Below, in pieces: positions 12,001 through 18,077 of a stretch of DNA of 44,006 bases. Source of the stretch: Planctomycetaceae bacterium (lineage in GTDB: Bacteria; Planctomycetota; Planctomycetia; Planctomycetales; Planctomycetaceae); NCBI GenBank assembly GCA_041398825.1, contig JAWKTX010000025.1:1-44006 (forward strand), in the 5' to 3' direction. The position numbers and the translations under genes are program-made. The first letter of the stretch is position 1, and every line of letters starts with the position of its first letter. The notes below the pieces were generated by a model. It saw only the letters and a program-made list of their open reading frames with translations. It was not told the DNA's origin and did no database searches.

Positions 12001-12936
12001 ATCGTCCATCGCCACATTGCCGCCACCGAAGGGCGTTGTGAGCTGGTTTTCCGGAGTCGAAGTATTGACCAGGGTCTCGCCACCAGCCACCGTCAGATCC
12101 AGCAGGTCGTTCCAGCTGGCCTGAAAGTCGGTGGTGAAAACTACAGAGGTTTCCAGAGCACCGGTAACATACTCCAGTTCCCAGTCACCGCCCAGATTAG
12201 CCGCCCCGGTCAGGTCTTCACTGCCGGCAACATCCGTGCCTGTGAGCTCGCTCAGCTGATCAAGCAGCGCCTGACCCGCTTCAGATTCGGCAACGTTACA
12301 GCCGTAGATCAGGATGTCGGCCTGATCCGACATCGAATACTGCCACGCGCTGATGGCTGTTCTGTAGCGATCCAGTGTGTCCAGCGAGAGAGTGGTAGAT
12401 CCCAGTTGTACCTGACCATCTGTGCCGTGAGACACAATGTGCATACCGTCGATGCCGTTGTATTTCAGCAATGCGGCTGTAATCTGCGCGAGTCCATCGC
12501 GATCAGAATCAAGCACGACCAGTTCCAGTTGCCGCGATGAATCCTGCTCATTCAGCGTTTGCAGATCAGCAATCATCTGATCCATGTTGCGGACATTGCT
12601 GTCGATAAACACCAGCTCCAGCGTTTGCTGATCGACATATGCGGCTTCTGATTGCTGTTCGCCTCCTGTCGCATCAGCCTGGTCGCGGGGCGGCAGATAG
12701 CTGTCTGCCAGAACATCCAGTAGTTGCTGTTCGGACAGCTGACCACTCGCATCGGCTGAAGAAGGTGATTCAGCAACCTGAGCGACCACCGCAATCGGGC
12801 TTGCACTGAACAGAAGACGCTCTTCCAGTTGCGCAAGCCGTGGTTGCGTGGCCGCTCCACTCAATTGCTGAGTCCGACGCGCCTGATGAATGGCTCTTTC
12901 GAGCACCAGGCGTGTCTTCTGTATAATCCGTTTCAT
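1..12936 (-). CDS. Giant secreted modular adhesin (partial, C-terminus off left edge)
   Basis: One uninterrupted frame of 4312 codons starts at ATG 12936 and is still open at base 1. Residues 33-46 carry a LEERLLFS motif, the planctomycete LEPR-XLL N-terminal signature. Approximate domains in order: DUF4347 (103-250); repeated short beta motifs ending in VVWEDQRSG-like strings, probably a propeller (298-636); right-handed beta helix with repeated GNYIGTD/N-x-TG units (669-1190); LamG (1331-1533); C-type lectin with the WDPSNPND and GLWDDV signature (1588-1735); cadherin-like; LamG (1826-2026); DUF642-like beta sandwich (2080-2228); second C-type lectin with ANWVATEPND (2244-2393); cadherin-like; LamG (2564-2773); tandem cadherin-like repeats ending VNDAP (2783-3360); PKD (3356-3440); NHL-like propeller with FGPDGNLYVA (3536-3793); more cadherin-like repeats; a second DUF642-like domain (4074-4216). 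These families are known for carbohydrate and calcium-dependent adhesion; a cell-surface adhesion role is inferred. The ligand, any cleavage site and the C-terminal anchor cannot be seen. Confidence 0.93.
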   Translation of the reverse strand, partial: MKRIIQKTRLVLERAIHQARRTQQLSGAATQPRLAQLEERLLFSASPIAVVAQVAESPSSADASGQLSEQQLLDVLADSYLPPRDQADATGGEQQSEAAYVDQQTLELVFIDSNVRNMDQMIADLQTLNEQDSSRQLELVVLDSDRDGLAQITAALLKYNGIDGMHIVSHGTDGQVQLGSTTLSLDTLDRYRTAISAWQYSMSDQADILIYGCNVAESEAGQALLDQLSELTGTDVAGSEDLTGAANLGGDWELEYVTGALETSVVFTTDFQASWNDLLDLTVAGGETLVNTSTPENQLTTPFGGGNVAMDDSGNYVVVWEDQRSGNADTYAKVYNADGSVRVSEFRVHAVNSSAQDWSNVAMADNGNFVVTWSDNRSGNYETYMRLFSIDGTALTGETLVSQGSGTEDAQAVDFAADGSFVITWQRAGTNSGDIYFQRYNASGVAQGGNTVANTTTTNTQNHPDVAVNDDGTFVISWMSNAQDGSGYGMYAQRFSAAGAKVGGEIQLAQTTLNNQYYGTIDHDASGNFVATWMNSDGNGEGIYARRFSSSGTALGNEFQVNTWTTGDQGSPNVSVDDDGDFVITWHDASGHDGTGFGVYARQYDSSGNAVGSETQIAQTTGNDQKDPTVAIHGTSAVFVWGGNGSQSGQTDASGVFMRRFDLTGLGPQTYTVTNTLDDGSVGSLRWAITQANLNVGTDTIDFAIGAGNQIITISGTDLPGITDTVIIDATTQTGFAGEPLISLVDGDARSHGLRLNTGSDGSTIRGFNIQGFNTAGIHLESSGNLIVGNWIGTNAAGTGAAANFDGITIWSGDNNIIGGATASDRNVISGNTNNGIVGSGAANNTQIIGNYLGTDKTGMSLIANLAHGIWYGDSTGVVVGGDIAAERNIVASDGFGIEFHNTDNAFIQGNYVGLAVDGTTALGNDWAGIILSNGSSGNLIGSNADGSNDAGERNIISGNNNGILIDGAGTSGNMIYGNYIGTDATGNIDRGNTYDGIRIENGATSNYIGGAGTARRNIIAGNDQDGIQIDGEATDGNWIQNNWIGLAANGSTVLGNTGDGIYISGGADNTTIGGGTGNGNVIVGSGVVGIEIDGASTGTVITSNYIGTNATGTVVAGSMESGILLENGAANTTIGGTGAGLGNVITANGVGGVYTAAIDLNPTAGTGNTIVGNSIYGNVGQGIDLGTAGVTANDHLDPDTGVNNLQNFPVVTSSTVDAAGTTVTVSGSINTLASLTGVVIHFYATPSTGDVNKREGRKYLGSTTVNTDAGGNATFTNVALTGYSGTVAVGELITATATYSNNTSEFSQASVATLSTGNSAPSDLEIVSTTSGGLSLNDDGGNDAYLVADASPFNGQTATTIEVQFSADSAAAGLTTFFSYADPTNHDELFFGITASGELIFRTSENGGSGYGSVTKAANLFDGQTHSVAVTWENSGGVLMFYVDGEQLGPGRNDYQKTTTIAAGGIVVIGQHQGALGSAFDADDTFSGTIYNVRVFDDVRTAAEIAASYQSELPYNESGMIAQWSFDNLSAAGVVTESVAGNNLTVSHIAEAGFVASDPSLTLDITENALNGTVVGTTFGTDIDREAKITQLLAANPGLHYSAETGKFYQFQNVGVQWATADSSAQLTTLNGVNGQLVQIRSAAENQLIVDILNQYGATQAYIGASDAGVEGEWRWGDSSGDLFWLGNGSGSSIEGVYSNWDPSNPNDSGGQDYAKIFAATGLWDDVDGTVNQKFIVEFDADSVLDATNALTYSIQSQTVAGAFTINSDTGEITVADGLLLDYETNATHTVTVRVSDGTATYDEAFTVSLNDLAESDNAPTNLSSGIELNTDGGNDAYLVDRTSGVPYWDGFEGITMEFQVSDLQTPTSMSTFYSKKAVASESWFAVHADGTLEWTSFATSGQYSQLFDGGLHSVAFSWDAPQGDLRFYIDGRLVETVATPSQSQTNGGGVFVLGQEQDSVEGNFDPAQSFAGTFHDVRIWNQVRSEVEIALNYQNKFDSGSLPSGLVANWQMDGFNGSNQVVDVVSGNNLSIGHATGAGFIASTPVEDLHISETATDGTSVGFVVPSGPDAPQDIVSDGQFLKGDTGSWTNYTQGQTIGDWTVESGVVSHTSTYVSPGGGVGLELQAGAGQFPASITQTLVTEVGRQYQLVFNMSGNFGGGQPVKHLVASAAGQSMDFQVTDTFGTGLGYEPRSMTFTADDTSTVLRFAAGVDDAWAAIITDVRVIEIPAAVTAILHSDLTLSYDAATGKFYRQVTSPDTFFNAQAIAESSLIGGVGGRLVTIGSASENSYVHDFARSVGANVWIGASDATIEGDWRWLDPQGIGEQFWSGDAAGSAVAGRYANWVATEPNDAAGVQDHAKLRSADGLWTDVDGGATTSAYIIEWDASEVLSNFTFSLTDDAGGRFAIDSNNGEITVADSSQLDYETNTSHNVTVQVTDAAGNSYSEVMTIAVDNGLELTHSLPGAQSVDEDPPLVFSTANGNAITVSDTMAATNTRLQVFISTNNNGTLTLSQTTGLSILGGSNGGTFMTIQGTESDLNAAFEGMAFTPAANYSGPVTLDMTTSLGADLQGYYTFEGGNAIDQSVGISQNGTLVGNATTVNDPERGEVLSLDGVDDYVSISGRFSDPTNVTLAAWVYVDSADTNGSHVLSLGNSVVLGVDRPNGGEGVQGFFYDGSTYQATTSGIFIADTGWQHIAYVFDDANDLQTLYINGTAVAENRLTAGISYTLGANSRIGGNATGTTTFDFDGLIDDARVYTRALSADEIAALANGQTSVTGNVAITVNAVNDTPVLSLGIGGGTYYENAAGVYIDTLATVTDADGVDFDGGVLTTWVSNNGTVDDQLFVRHEGTGAGQVNISGSDILIDGVMMGSFTGGNGDADPLLVTFNANADAADVQKVVRRISFSVNGDNPSGLQRTISMQLTDGDGGTSAIDTRSENVIPTNDTPVVAAPGSALAATEQTDLAIHGAGFTLSDVDANSGTMTATLSVGSGILTVSVGNSGATISSGNGTGTVVITGNLPQLQDLIVGAGTGTIFFNTNTGAPTASTTITLTVNDGGNTGNDPGLTGDGSSEQDSASQTINITAVNDAPVLTPYSPALPLTEDSAPFGNTVASLLGSSVTDSDGDPEGIAVTDITGTNGTPEYSIDGGAWTAFGAPTSSTALLLKATDQIRFTPNGVTGGTMTMTYRAWDQSSGTAGSTADVTTNGGTTAFSSNTDTVTITTSEINDAPSGADNTITINEDATYTFKAADFGFSDVDGNSFNRVWIMTLPSAGQLKFNGSTFAANNWILKSDIDLGLLTFEPVADGNGTGYATFDFQVQDNGGTTNGGVNRDPSSNTITFDVTAQNDAPTASHGGGYTTNEGDSLNLDASGSTDIDGDTLTYRWDLDNDGQFDDLVTSNATESVSWATLYGLGVDDDGVYTIGLQVDDGNGGLVSSSTTVTIANTAPTLTATGAATVGGGETFTLTLTDVDPGNDAISSWIVNWGDGSIDTYIGDPSSVTHVYSNNLAGLKFNISVSAIDEDGQYFEANLLAPAYGGDCVNEYDGFGGTFVGSFAPSSDGIVGHANIVFMPNGNYLVSGVDSGNIVQYQPDGTLVGNFVAAADPNLSAPGGLAYGSDGNLYVADYGAGKIVRFDGTTGAYIDDFVASGLSSPLGLDFGPDGMLYVANRGSAGVLRYDGITGVLDASFNVAGISGAEDLTFGPDGNIYVGSVSGVIRVNATTGATSTFIANGTGGLQLAAGVEFGPDGNLYVADQDASVIRRYDGTTGAFIDNYASGIIGPAYLEFTVDHRVTITNSNQSPTIATNTGNTVLEGSSGNVITTAMLNEGDPDDSGTELTYTVTADVTNGALKLNGVAIGLSDTFTQADIDAGLITYDHNGSETTTDNFQFSLADGGENGSTPATGTFNFTVSAVNDTPVVTGPGAAYSFTEQGSLNIHGTGFSVSDVDDNGGTMTATFAVGEGRILIDVGDSGVSMTSGAFNTSGNSTDTVTFKGTVAQINALLSGSSTGTVVYYHDQTAASDGPSASTTITLTVNDQGNTGIDPGLTGDGTSEEHFASQTINITSVNDAPAFTGPNLITNGTFDTDLTGWSTTGTVTSGSGRATFGTGGNAGPHTLSQTIATNIGDAYVLEFDYRDGHAGLNQQLQVTVDGSSNLLTSEQILTDKDGSTLVRYRFEFVADSISSTLTFTDTSDDAGSLSAATNGVDSSIDNVSVRQINGQIGTASYAEDGAAVVLDSDVTLFDAEINAALDNFDGTTLTLVRNGGANSDDVFGATGNLVLNAGTLELSSISIGSYTNVGGQLAITFNATA
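718..1190 (-). repeat. Intragenic module copy A (cadherin-like repeat)
   Basis: This stretch encodes a module of about 155 residues beginning VNDTPVV and ending SQTINITSVNDAP. It matches module B at 3653-4120 in both protein and DNA. The shared core includes GGTMTAT/SGTMTAT, STTITLTVND and DPGLTGDG. It is part of the giant adhesin and is best explained by internal duplication. Confidence 0.7.
3653..4120 (-). repeat. Intragenic module copy B (cadherin-like repeat)
   Basis: Second copy of the module at 718-1190, with the same order of motifs: TNDTPVV, SGTMTAT, STTITLTVND, DPGLTGDG, SQTINITAVNDAP. The copies lie about 2.9 kb apart and other domains (PKD, NHL) sit between them. Confidence 0.7.
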
Positions 12937-12975
12937 CGCGTTAACCTGCCCAGTCGTTTTCTTCAATCATGAGCA

Positions 12976-12999
12976 GTGCGCGCAAATGGGGGCGCGCAC
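12976..12999. promoter_or_regulatory. GC-rich hairpin in the 5' region of the giant gene
   Basis: A perfect 8-bp inverted repeat (GTGCGCGC / GCGCGCAC) with an 8-nt loop lies about 40 bp upstream of the ATG at 12936. It would probably fall in the 5' untranslated region of the adhesin mRNA. There is no T-tract, so it is unlikely to be a terminator. A regulatory role is only a guess. Confidence 0.25.
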
Positions 13000-13215
13000 C
13001 GCACCCTGATGAAAAGCTAACCCATCAATCGACTGCAGCGATCAGGGACCCCTGCAAACTGAATCTGACGGTAAGAAAAACAGGGTAAAGGGCGCAGGAA
13101 TTCGCGATTGTTGCGCGTGTGCATGCCGCTGGAAACCAGCACCGCAGGCAGCAAGCCACCCTGCAGGATGTCTCCAGGTCTCCCGGGGAATTTGCCCACA
13201 ACAAATGACCAGCGC

Positions 13216-13250
13216 AAAAAAACAGACACGGAAGTGATCCGTATCTGTTT
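13216..13250 (-). terminator. Rho-independent terminator next to the tRNA-Leu 3' fragment
   Basis: On the minus strand a 13-bp stem (AAACAGATACGGA with TCCGTGTCTGTTT, one G-U pair) with a 5-nt loop runs into seven T residues. It sits just downstream of the 27-bp tRNA-Leu end copy at 13258-13284, where a tRNA terminator would be expected. It may be the original terminator of the tRNA-Leu gene, left behind when an element inserted. It would also stop any transcript arriving from the glycosyltransferase genes. Confidence 0.75.
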
Positions 13251-13257
13251 TCAGGAA

Positions 13258-13284
13258 ATCAAGTACCGGAGGCGGGGGTCGAAC
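13258..13284 (-). repeat. 27-bp tRNA-Leu 3'-end copy (candidate attR)
   Basis: These 27 bases are identical to 22777-22803, which hold the last 21 nt of tRNA-Leu(CAA), from the T-arm through the discriminator base, plus 6 nt downstream. No other part of a tRNA is present here. Such a lone tRNA 3' end in the same orientation as the intact gene is the usual mark left by a tyrosine-recombinase element at the distal attachment site. An unrelated degenerate tRNA copy is the alternative. Confidence 0.65.
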
Positions 13285-13500
13285 AAAGTGCCTCAGACAT
13301 TCGGGAAACTACTAATTCTGAAACTGGTGGCCCTCCAGGTGGCACACTTGCAGCGCATTCTGAAGCAGTGGCACGTTTCGTGGCCGAACCAAGGCACGCA
13401 GGATTCCATGCTGACGACATCCAGCGGATTAACGCGGCCATGAAGCGGGCCCAGGTGAGTCTGGTTTCGAACGAACAGGGCGCCCGGTATTTGGGCTGAT
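13285..13500 (+). pseudogene. Possible C-terminal gene remnant beside candidate attR
   Basis: A frame open from before 13285 to a TGA at 13498-13500 has a protein-like composition, ending RINAAMKRAQVSLVSNEQ then GARYLG. No start codon or RBS fits, because the frame runs backwards through the tRNA fragment and terminator. After the stop, the neighbouring frame shows another short protein-like stretch (ALDDRDMDRLAVAETSQA, about 13511-13580). I recognise no family. It could be the tail of a gene cut at the island edge, or chance. Confidence 0.3.
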
Positions 13501-14000
13501 GCACCCACAGCACTGGATGACAGGGACATGGATCGCCTTGCCGTTGCCGAAACGTCTCAGGCGAAGGATCTGGGCGGTCGGTGATTTTGAAGTCGCTCTG
13601 AGGCACGGAATTCCAGCTTCACTCGGTCAACCAGAGTGCGGGTTCCGTCTGCCAGCACCATTTCGGGCAGGCGAGTGCTCCAGGAGGGCTCGGACTTGTT
13701 CTGAACTGGCCATAATTGCTCGAATTCCGTTGTATCATGAGTTTACCACGGCTTAGTTGTGCCGTCACTCATTTTGACATTGGATCCCGAAACGGCGGAA
13801 TTCAGTGCAATCCGAACTAATAATCCGGGCTGCCGCGGTCCGACTCAGGAACGCGGCGATTCCCACTAAGTCGCATTGGACGTGAGTTCCCCGCGTGTGA
13901 TTTCGCTCGCACCCTGCCCACGGACGTGATTTCTTCGCAGCATTCTTCAACCTGTTCCACACCGATCGCCTGCACGACGCCTTGCTTCGTTGCTTCTTGA

Positions 14001-16124
14001 TCACAAGTCTGCTGGCTTTCGTAAGTGATCCTGTATGACCTGAAATCGGGCAGCTCGGTCCTTGTCGACGTGAAAAACGACAAAACCGTAGCCAATATGT
14101 TCACACGCAGCGATGTCTGTCGTGTGCAAATCATACAGGTACCGATAATCACCCAAATCCCGCAGCATGGTTTCGTGATCCACCAGGTACCATCCCGTCG
14201 GAAACTCTTTCGTTCCAACAGAATGCCGCGTCGGCATCGCTGGTGTAACTCCCTGACTGTCGATGCCCATCCGCTGGTGATCAATCAAATGCAGGTAAGC
14301 CTTTGTGAAAACCGGGCGACGATCGGGATGCCGCTCGCACCATTCCTTCACAAACTTCAGATCCTGCCCCCAGTCCAGGTTGCTGGCATTCATGTGCGGC
14401 GACGCATTTAGCGGACCTCCGATCAGTTCGTTGAAATAGCTGTGCGAATGGGGATAGATCCACAGACTGCTCAACACTAACCAACTCGCACAAGCTGCAA
14501 CCAGATGACGCAGCAGCGCCTGACTGTGACCACGGCCAGCTTTATTGCCCTGCTCGCAGCTCGGCTCAAAAACAACAAAGGTTCGGCTGATCAGCACAAA
14601 CACCAGCGGAATGATCGGCAGGACATAACGCACGTGCCGGTTGAGTCCTGTTTCGGCACTGGCAGCCCCCAGGACAAGCATCACCGGCAGCAGCAAAATC
14701 AAATGATCTCGCCAGCTGCCACGCCAGGCGGACCAGCGAACAGACCCGATCGCAGCCAGTAGCAAGAGTGACCACGTCCCCAGTGGCCCTTTGATGGCCA
14801 AAGCATACAGATAGTAATACCACCAGCCATAATCTCGCCATTCACCGCGAAAATACGACGACCGCGGCCGATCAAAATCCCACTTCTGCAGATCCATCCC
14901 AATAACCATATCTTCCGGCAGCGGCACCGGAAGAACTCCCAGCCATGAATCCGCAAATCGATTACCGTGGTAATTGTGCGTCCTCCAGTTCGGGTCGTGT
15001 GTCAGAGCTTTACTGATGAATTCAAATGAATCCAGTCTTCGGAAAGATCCGTCAAACCCATACGCCAGGTTGATCACCAGCAGACACATGGCCATGCTGC
15101 CAACAGCCAGTCCGGTTTCCCGAATCATGGTTTGAATGGCAAGGCCCGGTCGATTCCCCTTCAGCCATGCACCCAAAAACTCGAAGGTTCGAATCAGCAC
15201 CCACAACAAAGGCAGCAAGCCAAACAGGGCCATCCAGCTGGTCTTTGTCAGCACTGTCATCCCGGCGACGACGCCCAGAATGTACGATGTCTCCAATCGC
15301 ACATCACCGACCCATTTGCGAAACACAAACAGCGTCACCAGTCCCATGCAGGCCGCCTGCGCATCGCCGCTGATCAGGCAGCCATACCCAATCATCAACA
15401 GAGAAAATGTCCAGATCAACAGGCAGCCGATGCCCGCACAGCGGCCAAACAGCTGTGTACTCCACCGCCAGGCAACCCACATGCCGACCCAGATGAATGG
15501 TAAGCACCACAGTCGAGCCACTGTTAACCACAGCCAGGTCACTTCACCATTGGTGTCGATCATTGCCCGGGCAACATCCCATTCGGCTCGTCTACGAGGA
15601 TCAACCGAAACGCCTCGAAACGGAACCTGAGGATCAAACGCCAGCACGGGCATTGCCGCCCACATACGGACCAGCGGTGGGTTCACTCGAAACACATCAA
15701 ACGATGCATACCGCCAGTCAATAATGCCAGCCGGAAGCAGCCCGGTTTCCGTCCAGCTGAAACTGTTCCGACACGCACACCAGCCAACCAGTAACGAATG
15801 GGCAACGATGAATGCGATGGCCAACCGTTTTGAGCCGCGATGTTCGCGCGTATCATGACAGTCGCCAGACACACTGCTGGCGACCACTTCATCAGGCGGC
15901 TGCGAAACGATCCCGTCTTCCATTCGAGAATGAGAACCACGGCTTTGCCAGCGAGCGACGAACAAGCCGACGCTGAAAGCGATGACCGCCAGAATCAGTC
16001 CACCTCGAACATAAGCCTGATCCGGCGAAACGGACGGCCCATTGATCCAGGCAATCATCAGCAACAGTGGCACAGCAACCCAAACTGCTGTTTGAATGGG
16101 TTTTGCCAGAAAGTACTTCGTCAA
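14001..16124 (-). CDS. PMT/ArnT-like GT-C membrane glycosyltransferase
   Basis: 707 residues with about a dozen hydrophobic segments, the usual build of GT39/ArnT-type (GT-C) enzymes that transfer sugars from polyprenyl-phosphate donors on the outer face of the inner membrane. The first large loop (about residues 130-160) has acidic residues followed by a VNPPLVRMWAAMP motif. The C-terminal part has HSYFNELIGGP followed by NASNLDWGQDL, a block common in planctomycete members of this family. It starts at TTG 16124, overlapping the stop of the upstream gene as TTGA, so translation is probably coupled. The neighbouring GT2 enzyme could make the polyprenyl-P-sugar donor it uses. Substrate and acceptor are unknown. 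Confidence 0.82.
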   Translation of the reverse strand: MTKYFLAKPIQTAVWVAVPLLLMIAWINGPSVSPDQAYVRGGLILAVIAFSVGLFVARWQSRGSHSRMEDGIVSQPPDEVVASSVSGDCHDTREHRGSKRLAIAFIVAHSLLVGWCACRNSFSWTETGLLPAGIIDWRYASFDVFRVNPPLVRMWAAMPVLAFDPQVPFRGVSVDPRRRAEWDVARAMIDTNGEVTWLWLTVARLWCLPFIWVGMWVAWRWSTQLFGRCAGIGCLLIWTFSLLMIGYGCLISGDAQAACMGLVTLFVFRKWVGDVRLETSYILGVVAGMTVLTKTSWMALFGLLPLLWVLIRTFEFLGAWLKGNRPGLAIQTMIRETGLAVGSMAMCLLVINLAYGFDGSFRRLDSFEFISKALTHDPNWRTHNYHGNRFADSWLGVLPVPLPEDMVIGMDLQKWDFDRPRSSYFRGEWRDYGWWYYYLYALAIKGPLGTWSLLLLAAIGSVRWSAWRGSWRDHLILLLPVMLVLGAASAETGLNRHVRYVLPIIPLVFVLISRTFVVFEPSCEQGNKAGRGHSQALLRHLVAACASWLVLSSLWIYPHSHSYFNELIGGPLNASPHMNASNLDWGQDLKFVKEWCERHPDRRPVFTKAYLHLIDHQRMGIDSQGVTPAMPTRHSVGTKEFPTGWYLVDHETMLRDLGDYRYLYDLHTTDIAACEHIGYGFVVFHVDKDRAARFQVIQDHLRKPADL

Positions 16125-16522
16125 CGCTTCACGTTTTTCGGCAAGGGCGTTTGGGTTTCAGGGAAGCGGGTCAACTCACCGGCAGTTTCCATTTCCAGCA
16201 CGGTTGTTTCAATGTACCAGGACATCTTGCCGATCAGCATCTGATCTTCTTTCGAAAATTCTGCCGTCGCTTTTTCCACAAGTTCTGAAAAGGCAATGCC
16301 TGCGTCTCCTTCCGGTACGACTTTCAGCACGGCCTCCCGAACGCGATCGTACTTCCAGCGTTTCAGTGTCTTGGTGTCTCGCAGCCCGTTCGGCGACCGA
16401 CACTCAATGTTTTCATCGTAGGGGCTCTCGGGTTTTGCTGTATCGAGGCATCCTCGAAGTAACATCAGCAGTCCCACGACCGCAACACCCGCGACGATAA
16501 GAGCCAGGTTCCGAACGGTCAT
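16121..16522 (-). CDS. Small membrane-anchored DUF6958-like protein
   Basis: 133 residues. Residues 5-25 form one transmembrane segment (LALIVAGVAVVGLLMLL). The rest is soluble, with WKYDRVREAVLKVVP, then an F-x-E-L-V-E-K-A segment and a W-Y-x-E-T-T-x-L-E-M-E stretch ending in a basic tail. That order resembles DUF6958, a small helical domain of unknown function; the match is from memory and moderate. ATG 16522 overlaps the stop of the GT2 gene as ATGA, and its own stop overlaps the GT-C start, so all three are probably made together. It may be an accessory of the glycosyltransferase pair. Confidence 0.65.
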   Translation of the reverse strand: MTVRNLALIVAGVAVVGLLMLLRGCLDTAKPESPYDENIECRSPNGLRDTKTLKRWKYDRVREAVLKVVPEGDAGIAFSELVEKATAEFSKEDQMLIGKMSWYIETTVLEMETAGELTRFPETQTPLPKNVKR

Positions 16523-17502
16523 GGTGCCTCCTCACAGTGCCCATTCAACCCTTCACGTGACGCCTCACATTCCATCCGCTTCACCTTTTCCAGCGTCATT
16601 TCCAGCAGTCGTCGATTGGCAGCCATCAGATCCGCCAATAACCCTGCTACCGATGTGATACCGGCCAGGACCAAAAAGACGCCTCCCAGAACCAGCGACT
16701 GGATATGGCCATCGCCGTCACCCGACATCCAGAAGATCAGAAAACGCAGAACCGGAATCGTACCGATCACTGCCAACACCGCACTGATCGTCATCAGCAC
16801 GGCCAGCGGACGAAACATGAAGGCGACACGCAGCATCGTCAGACCACTGCGAAAGACAAACTGCGGGATACTGTGGAAAAGCCGCGAAGGTCTTGTCACC
16901 GTGTTGGTTGTGATGGGCACGAATTCAATGGCCAGCCCTTTCGAACAGGCCTGCAGCACTGTTTCGATGGTGTAGCTGAACCCGGTGACGACATGCATCT
17001 TGATAGCCGCTTCGCGAGTCATGGCTCGAAACCCGCTGACCGCATCTGGGATCTCTCGCCCCGCCAGCCAACTGACTGTGCGACTGCCCAGCTTTTGTAG
17101 TTTGCGTTTCAGCCACGAACTGCGAAAGTCCTCGCTCGGCCGCCGATCCCCGATCACCATGTCCGCTCGACCAGCAAGGATCGGTTCCAGCAGACGAGGA
17201 ATCTCCGACGCCGGATACTGCCCGTCACCATCGGTGTTCACGATGATATCCGCCCCCATCCGCAGGCATTCATCCAGCCCGGTAGTAAACGCCGCCGCAA
17301 GCCCTCGATTGCGAGTGTGTGAAACAACTCGATTCACAGCTTTAGCTACCTTTGCCGTTCCATCAGAGCTGCCATCATCAATAACTAACAACTGCAATGG
17401 GTAGTCCATGCCTGCAGAGGCCACGCTTCGAAGCGTCTCTGGCAAGGATTTCTCCTCATTCAGACAGGGAATCTGAACCCATATTGAAGTGTGATTCTTC
17501 AT
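16519..17502 (-). CDS. GT2-family (DPM1-like) polyprenyl-phosphate glycosyltransferase
   Basis: 327 residues from ATG 17502; an upstream in-frame ATG at 17589 would add 29 residues without adding to the conserved fold. The GT-A nucleotide-sugar core is clear: IPCLNEE near residues 11-17, the DDGSSDGT motif at 42-49, and a TDGDGQYP metal-binding motif around residue 90. Two C-terminal transmembrane segments follow, placing it at the inner membrane. Relatives move a sugar from a nucleotide donor to a polyprenyl phosphate. It is the first gene of an overlapping trio ending in a GT-C enzyme, which suggests donor synthesis followed by transfer. No strong Shine-Dalgarno is seen for either start. 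Confidence 0.87.
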   Translation of the reverse strand: MKNHTSIWVQIPCLNEEKSLPETLRSVASAGMDYPLQLLVIDDGSSDGTAKVAKAVNRVVSHTRNRGLAAAFTTGLDECLRMGADIIVNTDGDGQYPASEIPRLLEPILAGRADMVIGDRRPSEDFRSSWLKRKLQKLGSRTVSWLAGREIPDAVSGFRAMTREAAIKMHVVTGFSYTIETVLQACSKGLAIEFVPITTNTVTRPSRLFHSIPQFVFRSGLTMLRVAFMFRPLAVLMTISAVLAVIGTIPVLRFLIFWMSGDGDGHIQSLVLGGVFLVLAGITSVAGLLADLMAANRRLLEMTLEKVKRMECEASREGLNGHCEEAP

Positions 17503-17653
17503 TCGATTCACGAATCTCGAAAGAAAGCCATCCGCTGAAAAGATACCGAAAACAAACCTTTCGACACTGATCACCCCAAACCTCTTCATTGGCTGCGTTC
17601 GAAGGGGATCACTGCCTTTGAAAAAGCTGCGTCGGCGTCCTCGTCCCGAACGG

Positions 17654-18077
17654 CTAAAGTTGCACCAGCAATGTTGCTTCAGATGGCGTCAGTTTCTGCG
17701 GTCTTCGACCTGGATCATCCTGCAATGATGATCGACTATGAACCTTGTCCCTTTTCCGCTGGCCTTCCACAGCAGCCGATGAATTCCAAAACAATGAGCT
17801 CGCCGTTCGGCCGTTCTCAATCACTCTTGCCCAATCAACCAAGGGGTCTACCCGTATTCTTTCTATTGCCATATCTCCATGCAGATTGACAATAACATTT
17901 CTTCGGATCGATGCAGAATTCAATTGCCGACATACAATCAGTTCGGGGATTAGTCGTATAGGACTTGACGAAGGTCTCTCGATTTTGAGCGACCTCGTGA
18001 TAACTTCCTCCGTTGTGATGTTGCGGCACGTGGCCACAACGAGACCGCGATTGACACCTGGTTCTAGTCGAAGTGTA
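17654..18077 (-). pseudogene. Out-of-frame continuation of the DUF1573 gene
   Basis: Directly after the stop of the DUF1573 frame, another frame continues with a beta-sandwich-like sequence: YTLRLEPGVNRGLVVATC, then further strands ending IRVDPLVDWARVIENG, and stops at 17654. Joining the frames near 18077 gives PTG-YTLRLEPG, a natural continuation that needs one extra base after the GG. Together they would make a protein of about 360 residues. I read this as a single-base deletion or a sequencing error. A separate 127-residue gene starting at ATG 18037 is possible but lacks a visible ribosome binding site. Confidence 0.5.

Larger units (their letters stand above)
12937..14000. other. Gene-poor gap between the adhesin and the glycosyltransferase genes
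   Basis: There is no intact gene with a convincing start or family. The gap contains the 5' hairpin of the adhesin gene, the terminator at 13216-13250, the tRNA-Leu 3' fragment and the possible remnant at 13285-13500. From about 13590 to 14000 I see nothing recognisable. Confidence 0.6.
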
